Positions 51,850 to 60,108 of a stretch of 64,000 nt of DNA are shown in pieces. Source of the stretch: Streptomyces asoensis (GTDB lineage Bacteria; Actinomycetota; Actinomycetes; Streptomycetales; Streptomycetaceae); assembly GCF_016860545.1 (NCBI RefSeq), contig NZ_BNEB01000003.1:1984001-2048000 (forward strand), in the 5' to 3' direction. A program made the translations under genes and the position numbers. Numbering within the stretch: the stretch's first letter is position 1; every line of letters begins with the position of its first letter. The notes beneath the pieces were generated by a model. It worked only from the letters and a program-made list of their open reading frames with translations, had not been told where the DNA came from and made no database searches.

Positions 51850-53121
51850 CTACGACAGTTCGCCCCGGCCCTGTCTCGGCAGGCCCCGGTCCGGGGCGCC
51901 CGCCGCCGAGCCGCGGTATTCGCGGACCGCGCTGGTGCGGGCCACCACGCGGCCCTGGTGGATCACGATCCGGCTGTACGCCAGGGACAGGGCGCCCGCC
52001 AGCCGGTCGCCGCGGACGGCGAGCAGGTCGGCCGGGAAACCCGCCTCCACGCGGACCTCGGGGAGGCCCAGCGCCGCCCGCGCGCAGGCGCTCACGGCGT
52101 CGTAGGCGTCCTCGGGCCGCAGACCGTGGTGGGAGGCGAGCAGGTAGGCCGCCTCCAGGGGGTCGCCGCGGCCCACCGGGTTGGCGACGTCCCGCAGCGC
52201 CCCGCTGCCCGCCGCCACGCGCACGCCGGCCGCGCGCAGCAGCCGTACGGGCGCCGCGTCCCGGTGCTCGACGGAGCCGCAGGCGCCCTGGGGGAGGCAG
52301 ATCACCGTCACGCCGGCGGCGGCGAGTTGGTCGGCCGTGCGGGCGGCGGTCTCGGCGGGGAGACGGCCGAGACCGCCGCAGGGGCTGAGGGAGACGCCGG
52401 GGCGCAGGCCGCCCGCCATCGCCGCGAGGCGGGCGAGGCGGGCCGGGTCGTCGGCGTCGGTGTGCAGGTCGACGGGGCAGCCGTGCTCGGAGGCGACCTC
52501 CAGCACCGTCTCCACGTAACCCGTGGGGTCGGGGTCCAGGTCGGGGCAGCCACCCACCACGGAGGCGCCCATCTTCACCGCGTCCCGCAGCATCGCGAGC
52601 CCGTCGGCGCCGGCCGCCCCGGTCAGCACCCGGGGCATCGCCACGGTCGTCAGCTCGGCGAGCCCGCGCAGCGAACGCCGGGCCTGGAGGACGGCGTCCA
52701 GCGCGCCGAGGCCCTGGACGTCGCCCACGCGCACGTGCGTGCGCAGCGCCGTCGCGCCGTGCCCCAGGTGCAGCAGCGCGGCCTCGGTGGCGCGGCGCTG
52801 GACGTCCTCCGGGGCGTACGAGACGGGGCCGTCGGTGTCGGCCGTGAGCGCGGTGTCCACGTGCGCGTGCGGCTCCGCGGGAGCGGGCAGCAGGAGGTAG
52901 CCGCCGAGGTCCACGCGCGTGCCGCCCCGGGTGGGCGCGGCCGTCAGGCTGCCGGCCGTGCCGACCGCCTCGATGCGTCCGCGGCCGAGCCGTACGTCCA
53001 CGGTCCGGCCGTCCGTCAGGCGCGCCCCGCAGAGCAGGAGGGCGGCCGGGTCCGGTGAGCCCCCCGGGGAGCCGGACGAGGACGACGAGGGGGGCGGCGG
53101 TTGCGGCTGACTGTCGGGCAT
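51850..53121 (-). CDS. Amidohydrolase, cytosine-deaminase-like
   Basis: A 423-residue metal-dependent hydrolase. PHAHVD at about residue 85 and DLHTDADD at about 220 supply metal ligands as in the cytosine deaminase branch, with LPQGACGS and AAGSGALRDVANPVGRGDP near the C-terminal Asp site. The substrate may be a pyrimidine or related ring amide. A Pro/Ser-rich N-terminus (PPPPSSSSSGSPGG) follows the chosen ATG 53121, which has GGAG 4 bases upstream; ATG 53187 is an alternative. Confidence 0.83.
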   Translation of the reverse strand: MPDSQPQPPPPSSSSSGSPGGSPDPAALLLCGARLTDGRTVDVRLGRGRIEAVGTAGSLTAAPTRGGTRVDLGGYLLLPAPAEPHAHVDTALTADTDGPVSYAPEDVQRRATEAALLHLGHGATALRTHVRVGDVQGLGALDAVLQARRSLRGLAELTTVAMPRVLTGAAGADGLAMLRDAVKMGASVVGGCPDLDPDPTGYVETVLEVASEHGCPVDLHTDADDPARLARLAAMAGGLRPGVSLSPCGGLGRLPAETAARTADQLAAAGVTVICLPQGACGSVEHRDAAPVRLLRAAGVRVAAGSGALRDVANPVGRGDPLEAAYLLASHHGLRPEDAYDAVSACARAALGLPEVRVEAGFPADLLAVRGDRLAGALSLAYSRIVIHQGRVVARTSAVREYRGSAAGAPDRGLPRQGRGELS

Positions 53122-53429
53122 CGCGCTCCAGGGGCTCGGCTCGGGACCGCGCGGGAAACGGGCGAGCGGGACGTGGTGGGGCGTCATGGGCGGGTCGGGT
53201 CACGCAGGGTCGCGGGGGGCGCAAGATCACGCAGAGTGAGTCGAGCCTAGGACGGCGTTCCGGCGTGAGCCGGGAGGAGCGCAATAGTCGTACCGCTGTG
53301 GTCCGGTGGACGGGAGGGGCTCAGGAGACCGCCGGGACCTCGGGCAAACCGCCTTCCGGCCGCTTCCGCGGGGCCTCGCGAAACGGATTTGGGTGAACGG
53401 CTGCGGACCGTGTAATGTCTTCATCGCTC
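53122..53429. other. Intergenic region before tRNA genes
   Basis: No gene is seen (apart from a possible 22-codon extension of the amidohydrolase). It should contain the tRNA-Thr promoter; TGTAAT at 53411 is a possible -10. Confidence 0.5.
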
Positions 53430-53502
53430 GCCCCAATAGCTCAGTCGGTAGAGCGTCTCCATGGTAAGGAGAAGGTCTACGGTTCGATTCCGTATTGGGG
53501 CT
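53430..53502 (+). tRNA. tRNA-Thr (GGT)
   Basis: A 73-base cloverleaf: acceptor GCCCCAA with TTGGGGC, anticodon loop ATGGTAA (anticodon GGT) between TCTCC and GGAGA, and T-arm CGGTTCGATTCCG. Confidence 0.95.
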
Positions 53503-53548
53503 CTGGTGGGTGAGGTTCCCGTCGTGAGGCGGGGCCTGATCCCATCAA

Positions 53549-53621
53549 AGCGGTGTAGCTCAGTCGGTAGAGCAAGCGGCTCATAATCGCTGTGTCACCG
53601 GTTCAAGTCCGGTCACCGCTA
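53549..53621 (+). tRNA. tRNA-Met (CAT), elongator type
   Basis: A 73-base cloverleaf: acceptor AGCGGTG with CACCGCT, anticodon CAT at 53582-53584, T-arm CCGGTTCAAGTCCGG. The paired first acceptor bases (A-T) mark an elongator rather than initiator tRNA. Lies 47 bases after tRNA-Thr, probably co-transcribed with it and rpmG. Confidence 0.93.
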
Positions 53622-53709
53622 CTGACAGTAGCCGATTGTGGGGTCGGTCCTTCGATCGGCTACTCTTCTATGCGTAAATCGTCCCATCCGTTCGTCAAGG
53701 AGCACTCCT

Positions 53710-53874
53710 GTGGCTGCCACCGACGTCCGCCCGAAGATCACGCTGGCCTGCGTGGAGTGCAAGGAGCGGAACTACATCACCAAGAAGAACCGGCGTAACA
53801 ACCCGGACCGACTGGAGATGAAGAAGCACTGCCCGCGTTGCAACGCGCACACCGCGCACCGCGAAACGCGATAA
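53710..53874 (+). CDS. rpmG: 50S ribosomal protein L33
   Basis: A 54-residue ribosomal protein of the zinc-binding type: CVECKERNY and CPRCNAHTAH hold the four Cys ligands. The GTG start is standard (VAATDVRPKI). It follows tRNA-Met by 88 bases and is closed by a strong terminator. It is part of the large ribosomal subunit. Confidence 0.96.
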   Translation: MAATDVRPKITLACVECKERNYITKKNRRNNPDRLEMKKHCPRCNAHTAHRETR

Positions 53875-53886
53875 ACCAGGCTCGTA

Positions 53887-53924
53887 CACGAGGCCGTCCC
53901 CGAGTGATCGGGGGCGGCCTCGTG
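53887..53924 (+). terminator. rpmG terminator
   Basis: A 17-bp stem with one G-T pair (outer arms CACGAGGCCG and complement) and a GTGA loop, 12 bases past the rpmG stop codon. Confidence 0.85.
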
Positions 53925-54095
53925 TCGTTGAACGACCTGTACCGGCCGGTAGAGCCGCGCGGCGAAAGCACGGCGCGGCGACGAGACGGCCGGCGGGGAA
54001 CCCGCTGCGGCGGGCCGTGACGACCGGTACGGCGCGGCGACGGCGCAGCAGCAGAGCGACGCAGAGTGACAGAGCAACCAGGAGGTGCCGAGGCC

Positions 54096-54578
54096 ATGGC
54101 GCTCGACCAGTCCTTCGTCGGGCGGACCTACCCGCCCACCGACCCCTACGAGGTCGGTCGGGAGAAGATCCGCGAGTTCGCCGAGGCCGTGGGCGACGCC
54201 AACCCGGCGTACACCGACCCCGAGGCGGCCAAGGCGCTCGGCTACGCCGATGTGATCGCGCCGCCGACCTTCGTGTTCTCGATCACCTTCAAGGCCGCGG
54301 GTCAGGTCGTCCAGGACCCGCAGCTGGGTCTCGACTACAGCCGCGTGGTGCACGGCGACCAGAAGTTCGCCTACCGGCGTCCGGTGCGCGCCGGGGACCG
54401 GCTGACGGTCACCTCCACCATCGAGGCGGTCAAGTCCATGGCCGGCAACGACATCCTGGACATCCGCGGTGAGGTCCACGACGAGGCCGGCGAGCACGTC
54501 GTGACCGCCTGGACCAAGCTCGTCGCCCGGGCGGCGGAACCGACGGAGCCCGTGGCCGCCACGGGCGGGGAGGCGTGA
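54096..54578 (+). CDS. MaoC-like dehydratase (HadA/FAS1-type)
   Basis: A 160-residue hot-dog-fold protein of the FAS1-like/MaoC N-terminal type that pairs with a hydratase subunit. In mycobacteria HadA and HadB, encoded between rpmG2 and secE, form a (3R)-hydroxyacyl-ACP dehydratase; position and size match here. Features are VGREKIREFAEAVGDANPAY and FKAAGQVVQDP. GGAGG lies 10 bases before the ATG. Streptomyces makes no mycolic acids, so the true substrate is another acyl-ACP or acyl-CoA. Confidence 0.88.
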   Translation: MALDQSFVGRTYPPTDPYEVGREKIREFAEAVGDANPAYTDPEAAKALGYADVIAPPTFVFSITFKAAGQVVQDPQLGLDYSRVVHGDQKFAYRRPVRAGDRLTVTSTIEAVKSMAGNDILDIRGEVHDEAGEHVVTAWTKLVARAAEPTEPVAATGGEA

Positions 54579-54585
54579 GGAACCG

Positions 54586-55014
54586 ATGACGTCGAAGATC
54601 GCTTACGACGAGGTCGAGGTCGGCACCGAGCTGCCGGCCCGCTCCTTCCCGGTGAACCGCGCCACGCTCGTGCAGTACGCGGGGGCCTCCGGGGACTTCA
54701 ATCCCATCCACTGGAACGAGAGGTTCGCCAAGGAGGTGGGCCTGCCGGACGTCATCGCGCACGGCATGTTCACCATGGCGGAGGCGGTCCGTGTCGTCAC
54801 CGACTGGACCGGCGACCCGGGTGCGCTCGTGGACTACGGCGTGCGCTTCACCAAGCCCGTCGTCGTCCCGAACGACGACCGGGGCGCGGTGATCGAGGTC
54901 ACCGGCAAGGTCGGCGCCAAGCTCGACGACAACACCGTGCGGGTCGACCTGACGGTGACCAGCGGCGGTCTGAAGGTGCTCGGGATGTCCCGGGCGGTCG
55001 TACGGCTTGCCTGA
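54586..55014 (+). CDS. MaoC-like dehydratase (HadB-type)
   Basis: A 142-residue hot-dog protein with the catalytic hydratase motif YAGASGDFNPIHWNERFA (Asp and His of the R-specific hydratases). It supplies the active site for the preceding subunit. It starts 7 bases after that gene, so the heterodimer is translated together. It ends at a strong terminator. Confidence 0.9.
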   Translation: MTSKIAYDEVEVGTELPARSFPVNRATLVQYAGASGDFNPIHWNERFAKEVGLPDVIAHGMFTMAEAVRVVTDWTGDPGALVDYGVRFTKPVVVPNDDRGAVIEVTGKVGAKLDDNTVRVDLTVTSGGLKVLGMSRAVVRLA

Positions 55015-55029
55015 TCCAACGCGCAGGAC

Positions 55030-55074
55030 ACGCGGTAAGGGGCGTTCTCCATGGGGGAGCGCCCCTTACCGCGT
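55030..55074 (+). terminator. Terminator after the dehydratase pair
   Basis: Perfect 15-bp arms (ACGCGGTAAGGGGCG and complement) with a 15-base loop, 16 bases after the stop codon. Confidence 0.85.
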
Positions 55075-55092
55075 CTTCCGCGTCCCCACCCC

Positions 55093-55122
55093 TTGACCTG
55101 GTTAGTGATTGAGTACTAACTT
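55093..55122 (+). promoter_or_regulatory. Promoter of TetR gene overlapping operator 1
   Basis: TTGACC (55093-55098) and TAACTT (55117-55122) are 18 bases apart; the start codon at 55129 is 7 bases later, so the transcript may be leaderless. Operator 1, GTTAGT-N8-ACTAAC, occupies 55101-55120 between the boxes. Confidence 0.6.
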
Positions 55123-55128
55123 AGTCGC

Positions 55129-55698
55129 ATGGTCAGGATGAGCGCAGAGGAGCGGCGCGAGAGCGTCATCCGCGCGGCGACGAGCGAGTTCGCCCGGGGG
55201 GGATACCACGGCACGTCCACCGAGGCGATCGCCAAGCGGGTGGGCGTCTCGCAGCCGTATCTGTTCCGGCTCTTCCCCGGTAAGAAGGCGATCTTCCTCG
55301 CCGCGTCCGAGCGCTGCATGGAGGACACCATCCGCACCTTCGCGGAGGCGTCCGAGGGGCTGGAGGGCGAAGAGGCCCTGCACGCCATGGCCAACGCCTA
55401 CACCAAGGTCATCACGGAGCGGCCCGAGCGGCTGCTGTTGCAGATGCAGATGTACGTCGCGGCTGCCGCCGCCGAGGCGGAGGGCGACCGGGAGTTCGGT
55501 GAGGCCGTCCGGGCCGGCTGGATGCGGCTGTGGGACACCGTCCACCTGCCCCTGGGCGCCGACGTGAACGAGACGACGACGTTCATGGCGTACGGCATGC
55601 TCATCAACTGCCTGGTGGCCATGGGCTTTCCGCCTGGGCACCGGGTGTGGGAAGGGCTCTACCCGTCCGCCCGGACCAAGGGGCGACTGGAGAAGTAG
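55129..55698 (+). CDS. TetR family transcriptional repressor
   Basis: A 189-residue regulator. The N-terminal helix-turn-helix (IIRAATSEFARGGYHGTS-type segment, then IAKRVGVSQPYLFRLF) is typical; the C-terminal ligand domain contains a helical LLLQMQMYVAAAAAEAEG. It should repress itself and the downstream efflux gene through identical half-sites at 55101-55120 and 55754-55773. ATG 55138 is an alternative start. Ligand unknown. Confidence 0.9.
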   Translation: MVRMSAEERRESVIRAATSEFARGGYHGTSTEAIAKRVGVSQPYLFRLFPGKKAIFLAASERCMEDTIRTFAEASEGLEGEEALHAMANAYTKVITERPERLLLQMQMYVAAAAAEAEGDREFGEAVRAGWMRLWDTVHLPLGADVNETTTFMAYGMLINCLVAMGFPPGHRVWEGLYPSARTKGRLEK

Positions 55699-55753
55699 CG
55701 CGGGAGCGGCGGTCCGCCGCCGTCTCCGAGGGGCGCGTCTGTGTGCGCGCAAA

Positions 55754-55773
55754 AGTTAGTCATCAATTACTAA
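55754..55773. promoter_or_regulatory. TetR operator 2
   Basis: GTTAGT-N8-ACTAAC, the same arms and spacing as operator 1, located 30 bases before the MFS start codon. Confidence 0.7.
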
Positions 55774-55802
55774 CCGGAATTCGATCACCCGCTGGGGGAG
55801 CG

Positions 55803-57284
55803 ATGTCACAGCAGACCGCACAGCGCGGGGGAACCGTGTGGGCCCTCGTCATCACCAGCGTCGCCGGGTTCATGGCGGCGCTCGACAACCTCGTCGTCAC
55901 CACCGCCCTGCCCTCCATCAGGGAGGACCTCGGCGGCGGGCTGGGCGACCTCGAATGGACCGTGAGCGCCTACACGCTCACCTTCGCCGTACTGCTCATG
56001 TTCGGCGCCGCGCTCGGCGACCGGTTCGGCCGCCGCCGGATGTTCCTCGCCGGACTGACCGTCTTCACCGTCGCCTCCGCCGCCGCGGCGATGGCGCCCG
56101 GCATCGACTCCCTCATCGCCGCCCGCGCGGTCCAGGGCGTCGGCGCGGCCGTCATGATGCCGCTGACGCTGACCCTGCTCACGGCCGCCGTGCCCGCCGC
56201 CAAGCGCGGGATGGCGTACGGCATCTGGGGCGCCGTCAACGGACTCGCCGTCGCCTCCGGGCCGCTCATCGGCGGCAGTCTCACCGAACACGTGTCCTGG
56301 CACTGGATCTTCTGGCTGAACGTTCCGCTGGGCGTCGCCCTGCTCCCGCTCGCCCGGCTGCGCCTCGCCGAGTCGTACGGCACCGGTGCCCCGCTCGACA
56401 TCCCCGGCACCCTGCTCGCCAGCGGCGGCCTCTTCGGCGTGGTCTACGGCCTGGTGCGCGGGCCGGCCGACGGCTGGACCAGCTCGCTGGTGCTGACCGG
56501 CCTGGTCGCGGGCGGCGCGCTGCTCGTCGGGTTCGTCCTGCACGGTCTGCGGGCCGAGAACCCCATGCTGCCGATGCGTCTCTTCCGCTCCCGCGCCTTC
56601 GCCGGGATCAACGCGGCGAGCCTGCTGATGTTCCTCGGGATGTTCGGCTCGATCTTCCTGCTCAGCCAGTACATGCAGGGCGTCCTCGGCTACTCGCCCA
56701 CCGAGGCCGGCCTCAGGATGCTGCCGTGGACCGGTATGCCGATGCTCGTCGCGCCGATCGCCGGCATCCTCTCCGACCGGATCGGCGGTCGGCCGGTCGT
56801 CGCCGCCGGGCTCTTCTTCCAGGCCGTCGGTCTCGGCTGGATGGCCTCCGTGGTGACCGTCGACGCCTCCTACGCCGTCCAGCTGCCCGGTCTGATCGTC
56901 AGCGGCATCGGCATGGCGCTGTTCTTCGCCCCGGCCTCCAGCCTCGTGATGTCCAGCGTCCGGCCGCAGGAGCAGGGCATCGCCTCCGGCGCCAACAACG
57001 CCCTGCGGGAGGTCGGCGGCGCCCTCGGCATCGCGATCATGGCGTCGATCTTCTCCGCGCAGGGCGGTTACGAGTCCGGTCAGTCCTTCGTCGACGGACT
57101 GCGGCCCGCGCTGGTCACCGGCTCGGCCGTGGTGGCCCTCGCCGGAGTCGCCGCGCTGGTCATACCGGCCGCACGGCGAGCGGCGCGGACCGGGGCCGAG
57201 ACCGACGAGACCGCCGCGGCGGCGAGCGCGAAGACAGGGACGCAGTCCCGGCCGGAGCCGGCCCTGGAGGACGTCGCCCACTGA
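55803..57284 (+). CDS. MFS transporter, DHA2 (14-TM) drug efflux type
   Basis: A 493-residue proton-driven exporter with about 14 hydrophobic helices. Motif A-like GDRFGRRRMFLAG (about 77-89), motif B-like AARAVQGVGAAVMMP and motif C GPLIGGSLTEHVSWHWIFWLN (in parts) place it in DHA2. It is controlled by the adjacent TetR protein. Substrates are likely antibiotics or other toxic compounds, unspecified. Confidence 0.92.
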   Translation: MSQQTAQRGGTVWALVITSVAGFMAALDNLVVTTALPSIREDLGGGLGDLEWTVSAYTLTFAVLLMFGAALGDRFGRRRMFLAGLTVFTVASAAAAMAPGIDSLIAARAVQGVGAAVMMPLTLTLLTAAVPAAKRGMAYGIWGAVNGLAVASGPLIGGSLTEHVSWHWIFWLNVPLGVALLPLARLRLAESYGTGAPLDIPGTLLASGGLFGVVYGLVRGPADGWTSSLVLTGLVAGGALLVGFVLHGLRAENPMLPMRLFRSRAFAGINAASLLMFLGMFGSIFLLSQYMQGVLGYSPTEAGLRMLPWTGMPMLVAPIAGILSDRIGGRPVVAAGLFFQAVGLGWMASVVTVDASYAVQLPGLIVSGIGMALFFAPASSLVMSSVRPQEQGIASGANNALREVGGALGIAIMASIFSAQGGYESGQSFVDGLRPALVTGSAVVALAGVAALVIPAARRAARTGAETDETAAAASAKTGTQSRPEPALEDVAH

Positions 57285-57459
57285 GCCCACCGGGCGCCGA
57301 GGCGCCGGTCGCCGGCTCTTCGAGGCACCTGGCACGCGCGCGTACGGCTCCGCCATCCGGGCGGGGCCGTACGCTCGCGTGTTCGTGTGCGGCCGGATGT
57401 GTGCCGCGGGCCCGGCCCGGGGGAGCGGGGCTGCCGGAGGTGTCTCGTAGGCTTGGCGC

Positions 57460-58515
57460 GTGCAGGAACTCCAGGACGCCCCGCTCGCCCCGCTGACCAC
57501 CTTCCGGCTGGGCGGTCCCGCCACCAGGCTGGTGACCGCCACGACCGATGCCGAGGTGATCGCCGCCGTGCGCGAGGCCGACGCCGCCGGTACGCCGCTC
57601 CTCGTCGTCGGCGGGGGCTCGAACCTCGTCATCGGCGACAAGGGCTTCGAGGGCACCGCCCTGCGTATCGCCACACGCGGCTGCGAACTCGCCGGGACGG
57701 GCCTGGAGCTGGCCGCGGGCGAGGTCTGGAGCGACGCCGTGACCCGCACCGTGGAGGCGGGACTCGCCGGGATCGAGTGCCTGGCCGGAATCCCCGGCTC
57801 GGCGGGCGCGACCCCGATCCAGAACGTCGGAGCGTACGGCCAGGAGGTCTCCTCCACGATCACCGAGGTGATCGCCTACGACCGCCGGGCCGGTGAGGCC
57901 GTCGCGCTCACCAACGAGGAGTGCGCCTTCTCCTACCGCCACAGCCGCTTCAAGGCCGATCCCGAGCGGTACGTCGTCCTGCGCGTCCGGTTCGCACTGG
58001 AGGACGCGGGCGGACTGTCGGCGCCCCTGAAGTACGCCGAGACGGCCCGCGCGCTGGGCGTCGGCCCCGGCGACCGGGTGCCGCTCGCCGAGGCCCGCGC
58101 CACCGTGCTGAAGCTGCGTTCCGGCAAGGGCATGGTGCTCGACCCCGAGGACCACGACACCTGGTCGGCCGGTTCCTTCTTCACCAACCCGATCCTCACC
58201 GACGCCGACTTCGCGGTGTTCCACGCGCGCGTGGCGGAACGGCTGGGGCAGGACGTGGAGCCGCCCGCCTACCCGGCCGGCGAAGGGCACACCAAGACCT
58301 CCGCGGCCTGGCTGATCGACAAGGCGGGCTTCACCAAGGGGTACGGCGACGGGCCCGCCCGGATCTCCACCAAGCACACCCTCGCCCTCACCAACCGCGG
58401 CGCGGCCACCACGGAGGACCTGCTGGCCCTGGCCCGCGAGGTCGTGGCCGGGGTGCGCGAGGCCTTCGGGGTCACTCTGGTCAACGAACCGGTGATGGTG
58501 GGCGTAGAGCTGTAG
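57460..58515 (+). CDS. murB: UDP-N-acetylenolpyruvoylglucosamine reductase
   Basis: A 351-residue cytosolic flavoenzyme that makes UDP-N-acetylmuramate with NADPH, an essential step in peptidoglycan synthesis. FAD-binding motifs GGGSNLVIGD and IPGSAGATPIQNVGAYGQE, the catalytic Ser in AGSFFTNPI, and C-terminal TKHTLALTNRGAAT are present. The GTG start at 57460 fits the family N-terminus (APLTTFRLGGPA). Single gene. Confidence 0.95.
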   Translation: MQELQDAPLAPLTTFRLGGPATRLVTATTDAEVIAAVREADAAGTPLLVVGGGSNLVIGDKGFEGTALRIATRGCELAGTGLELAAGEVWSDAVTRTVEAGLAGIECLAGIPGSAGATPIQNVGAYGQEVSSTITEVIAYDRRAGEAVALTNEECAFSYRHSRFKADPERYVVLRVRFALEDAGGLSAPLKYAETARALGVGPGDRVPLAEARATVLKLRSGKGMVLDPEDHDTWSAGSFFTNPILTDADFAVFHARVAERLGQDVEPPAYPAGEGHTKTSAAWLIDKAGFTKGYGDGPARISTKHTLALTNRGAATTEDLLALAREVVAGVREAFGVTLVNEPVMVGVEL

Positions 58516-58547
58516 TAGCTCTGTAGCTCTGTAGCTCTGTAGCCCTG
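58516..58547. repeat. Four tandem 8-bp repeats
   Basis: TAGCTCTG three times then TAGCCCTG, starting at the base after the murB stop codon. This is a likely slippage product. Confidence 0.85.
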
Positions 58548-58800
58548 GTAGGCCACGCCCACGCCCTGCTTCACCGTCGCCGTGTCCGCCACCATCGCCA
58601 GCATCGCGTGGGCCGAGCCCGTCACCGGCTTGTCCTGGAGCCGCGGCGGCCGCACCACCGTCCAGTCGGTGGCGCTGCGCGCCAGCTCCGCCTCCATCGC
58701 GCGCAGGTCGGCGGCCTCCAGGGCCGACAGGACCGTGCGCGTGAGCCGGGCGGCGACCCCGGCGTGCTTGCGGCGGCGCGCCGAGCCCGGACAGGACCGC
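58548..58800 (-). pseudogene. Remnant of an NAD(P)H-binding (SDR-like) gene
   Basis: Read on the minus strand, the DNA encodes ARLTRTVL, DLRAMEAELARSATDW, TVVRPPRLQDKPVTG and HAMLAMVADTATVKQ, typical of the C-terminal half of NAD(P)H-binding proteins. A block normally found between the PVTG and HAMLAM segments is missing, and there is no Rossmann N-terminus upstream. The frame then runs on past the natural end. I read this as a decayed gene. Confidence 0.6.
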
Positions 58801-58906
58801 GTCCAGCGGGCGTTCGCCTACGACGCGGCGGGGGAGCGGCCGCGGGCGGACGTCTTCGCCGCGCGCCTCGCGCGCACGCTCCTGGCCGGGGTCGCCGGTG
58901 AGGAGC

Positions 58907-59938
58907 TCAGGACGCCAGCCAGTCGTCCACACCCGCCAGCAGTTTCACCCTGACGTCCTCGGGGGCCGCCGACCCGCGAATCGACTGACGGGCCAGCTCC
59001 GCCAACTCGTCGTCGGTGAAGGCGTGGTGGCGGCGGGCGATGTCGTACTGGGCCGCCAGACGCGCGCCGAACAGCAGCGGGTCGTCGGCGCCCAGCGCCA
59101 TCGGCACGCCCGCCTCGAAGAGCGTGCGCAGCGGCACGTCCTCCGGCTTCTCGTACACCCCGAGGGCCACGTTGGACGCCGGGCAGACCTCGCAGGTCAC
59201 GCCCCGGTCGGCGAGCCTCTTCAGGAGCCGCGGGTCCTCGGCCGCCCGTACGCCGTGGCCCAGCCGGGTCGCGTCCAGGTCGTCCAGGCAGTCGCGCACG
59301 GACGAGGGGCCGGTCAGTTCGCCGCCGTGCGGGGCGGAGAGCAGGCCGCCCTCCCGCGCGATCGCGAAGGCCCGGTCGAAGTCCCGTGCCATGCCCCGGC
59401 GTTCGTCGTTCGACAACCCGAAACCGACGACCCCGCGGTCCGCGTACCGCACGGCCAGCCGGGCCAGGGTGCGGGCGTCCAGCGGGTGTTTCATCCGGTT
59501 CGCCGCGACCAGGACCCGGATGCCGAGCCCGGTGTCGCGCGAGGCCGTCTCGACCGCGTCGAGGATGATCTCCAGCGCCGGGATCAGCCCGCCCAGCCGG
59601 GGTGCGTACGACGTGGGGTCGACCTGGATCTCCAGCCAGCCCGAACCGTCCCGCAGATCCTCCTCGGCGGCCTCCCGCACCAGCCGCTGGATGTCCTCCG
59701 CCTCCCGTACGCACGACCGTGCCGCGTCGTACAGGCGCTGGAAGCGGAACCAGCCCCGTTCGTCCGTGGCCCGCAGCCTCGGTGGCTCCCCGCTGGTCAG
59801 CGCCTCGACCAGGGTGTCCGGCAGGCGCACGCCGTACTTGTCGGCCAGTTCCAGCACGGTGGTGGCCCGCATCGACCCGGTGAAGTGCAGGTGCAGATGG
59901 GCTTTCGGCAGCTCAGAGACATCACGTACACGCTCCAT
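58907..59938 (-). CDS. add: Adenosine deaminase
   Basis: A 343-residue zinc enzyme converting adenosine to inosine in purine salvage. Ligands and catalytic residues are visible: KAHLHLHFTGS (first His pair), SAPHGGELTGP (His and Glu region), RLGHGVRA and MALGADDPLLFG (Asp pair). ATG 59938 starts right at the conserved ELPKAHLHLH segment; an upstream extension is unlikely. The standard Asn of the family's SLNTDDP is here GADDP, so substrate preference may differ. Confidence 0.9.
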   Translation of the reverse strand: MERVRDVSELPKAHLHLHFTGSMRATTVLELADKYGVRLPDTLVEALTSGEPPRLRATDERGWFRFQRLYDAARSCVREAEDIQRLVREAAEEDLRDGSGWLEIQVDPTSYAPRLGGLIPALEIILDAVETASRDTGLGIRVLVAANRMKHPLDARTLARLAVRYADRGVVGFGLSNDERRGMARDFDRAFAIAREGGLLSAPHGGELTGPSSVRDCLDDLDATRLGHGVRAAEDPRLLKRLADRGVTCEVCPASNVALGVYEKPEDVPLRTLFEAGVPMALGADDPLLFGARLAAQYDIARRHHAFTDDELAELARQSIRGSAAPEDVRVKLLAGVDDWLAS

Positions 59939-60108
59939 TCCCAGATCCTGCCGCACGTTCGCGCCGTCCCGGTACCGCTTTCCCCGATCGTGGTCTTGCT
60001 CGCACTCAGGCACGAACGGGGAGCGGACACCGCAGGCGGGCGGAGAAGAAGGAAGCGGGCCGCCTCCCCGGGGGAGACGGCCCGCACGCGCGCGTGAGGA
60101 GGCGGACG

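Noticed and set aside
57160..58932. 590-codon minus-strand frame opposite murB
   Set aside because: A shadow of murB; only a short separate minus-strand frame at 58548-58800 resembles a true protein.
58582..58953. Plus-strand frame with FAYDAAGERPRADVF-like segment
   Set aside because: It overlaps the adenosine deaminase end and the pseudogene on the other strand; I could not tie it to any family.
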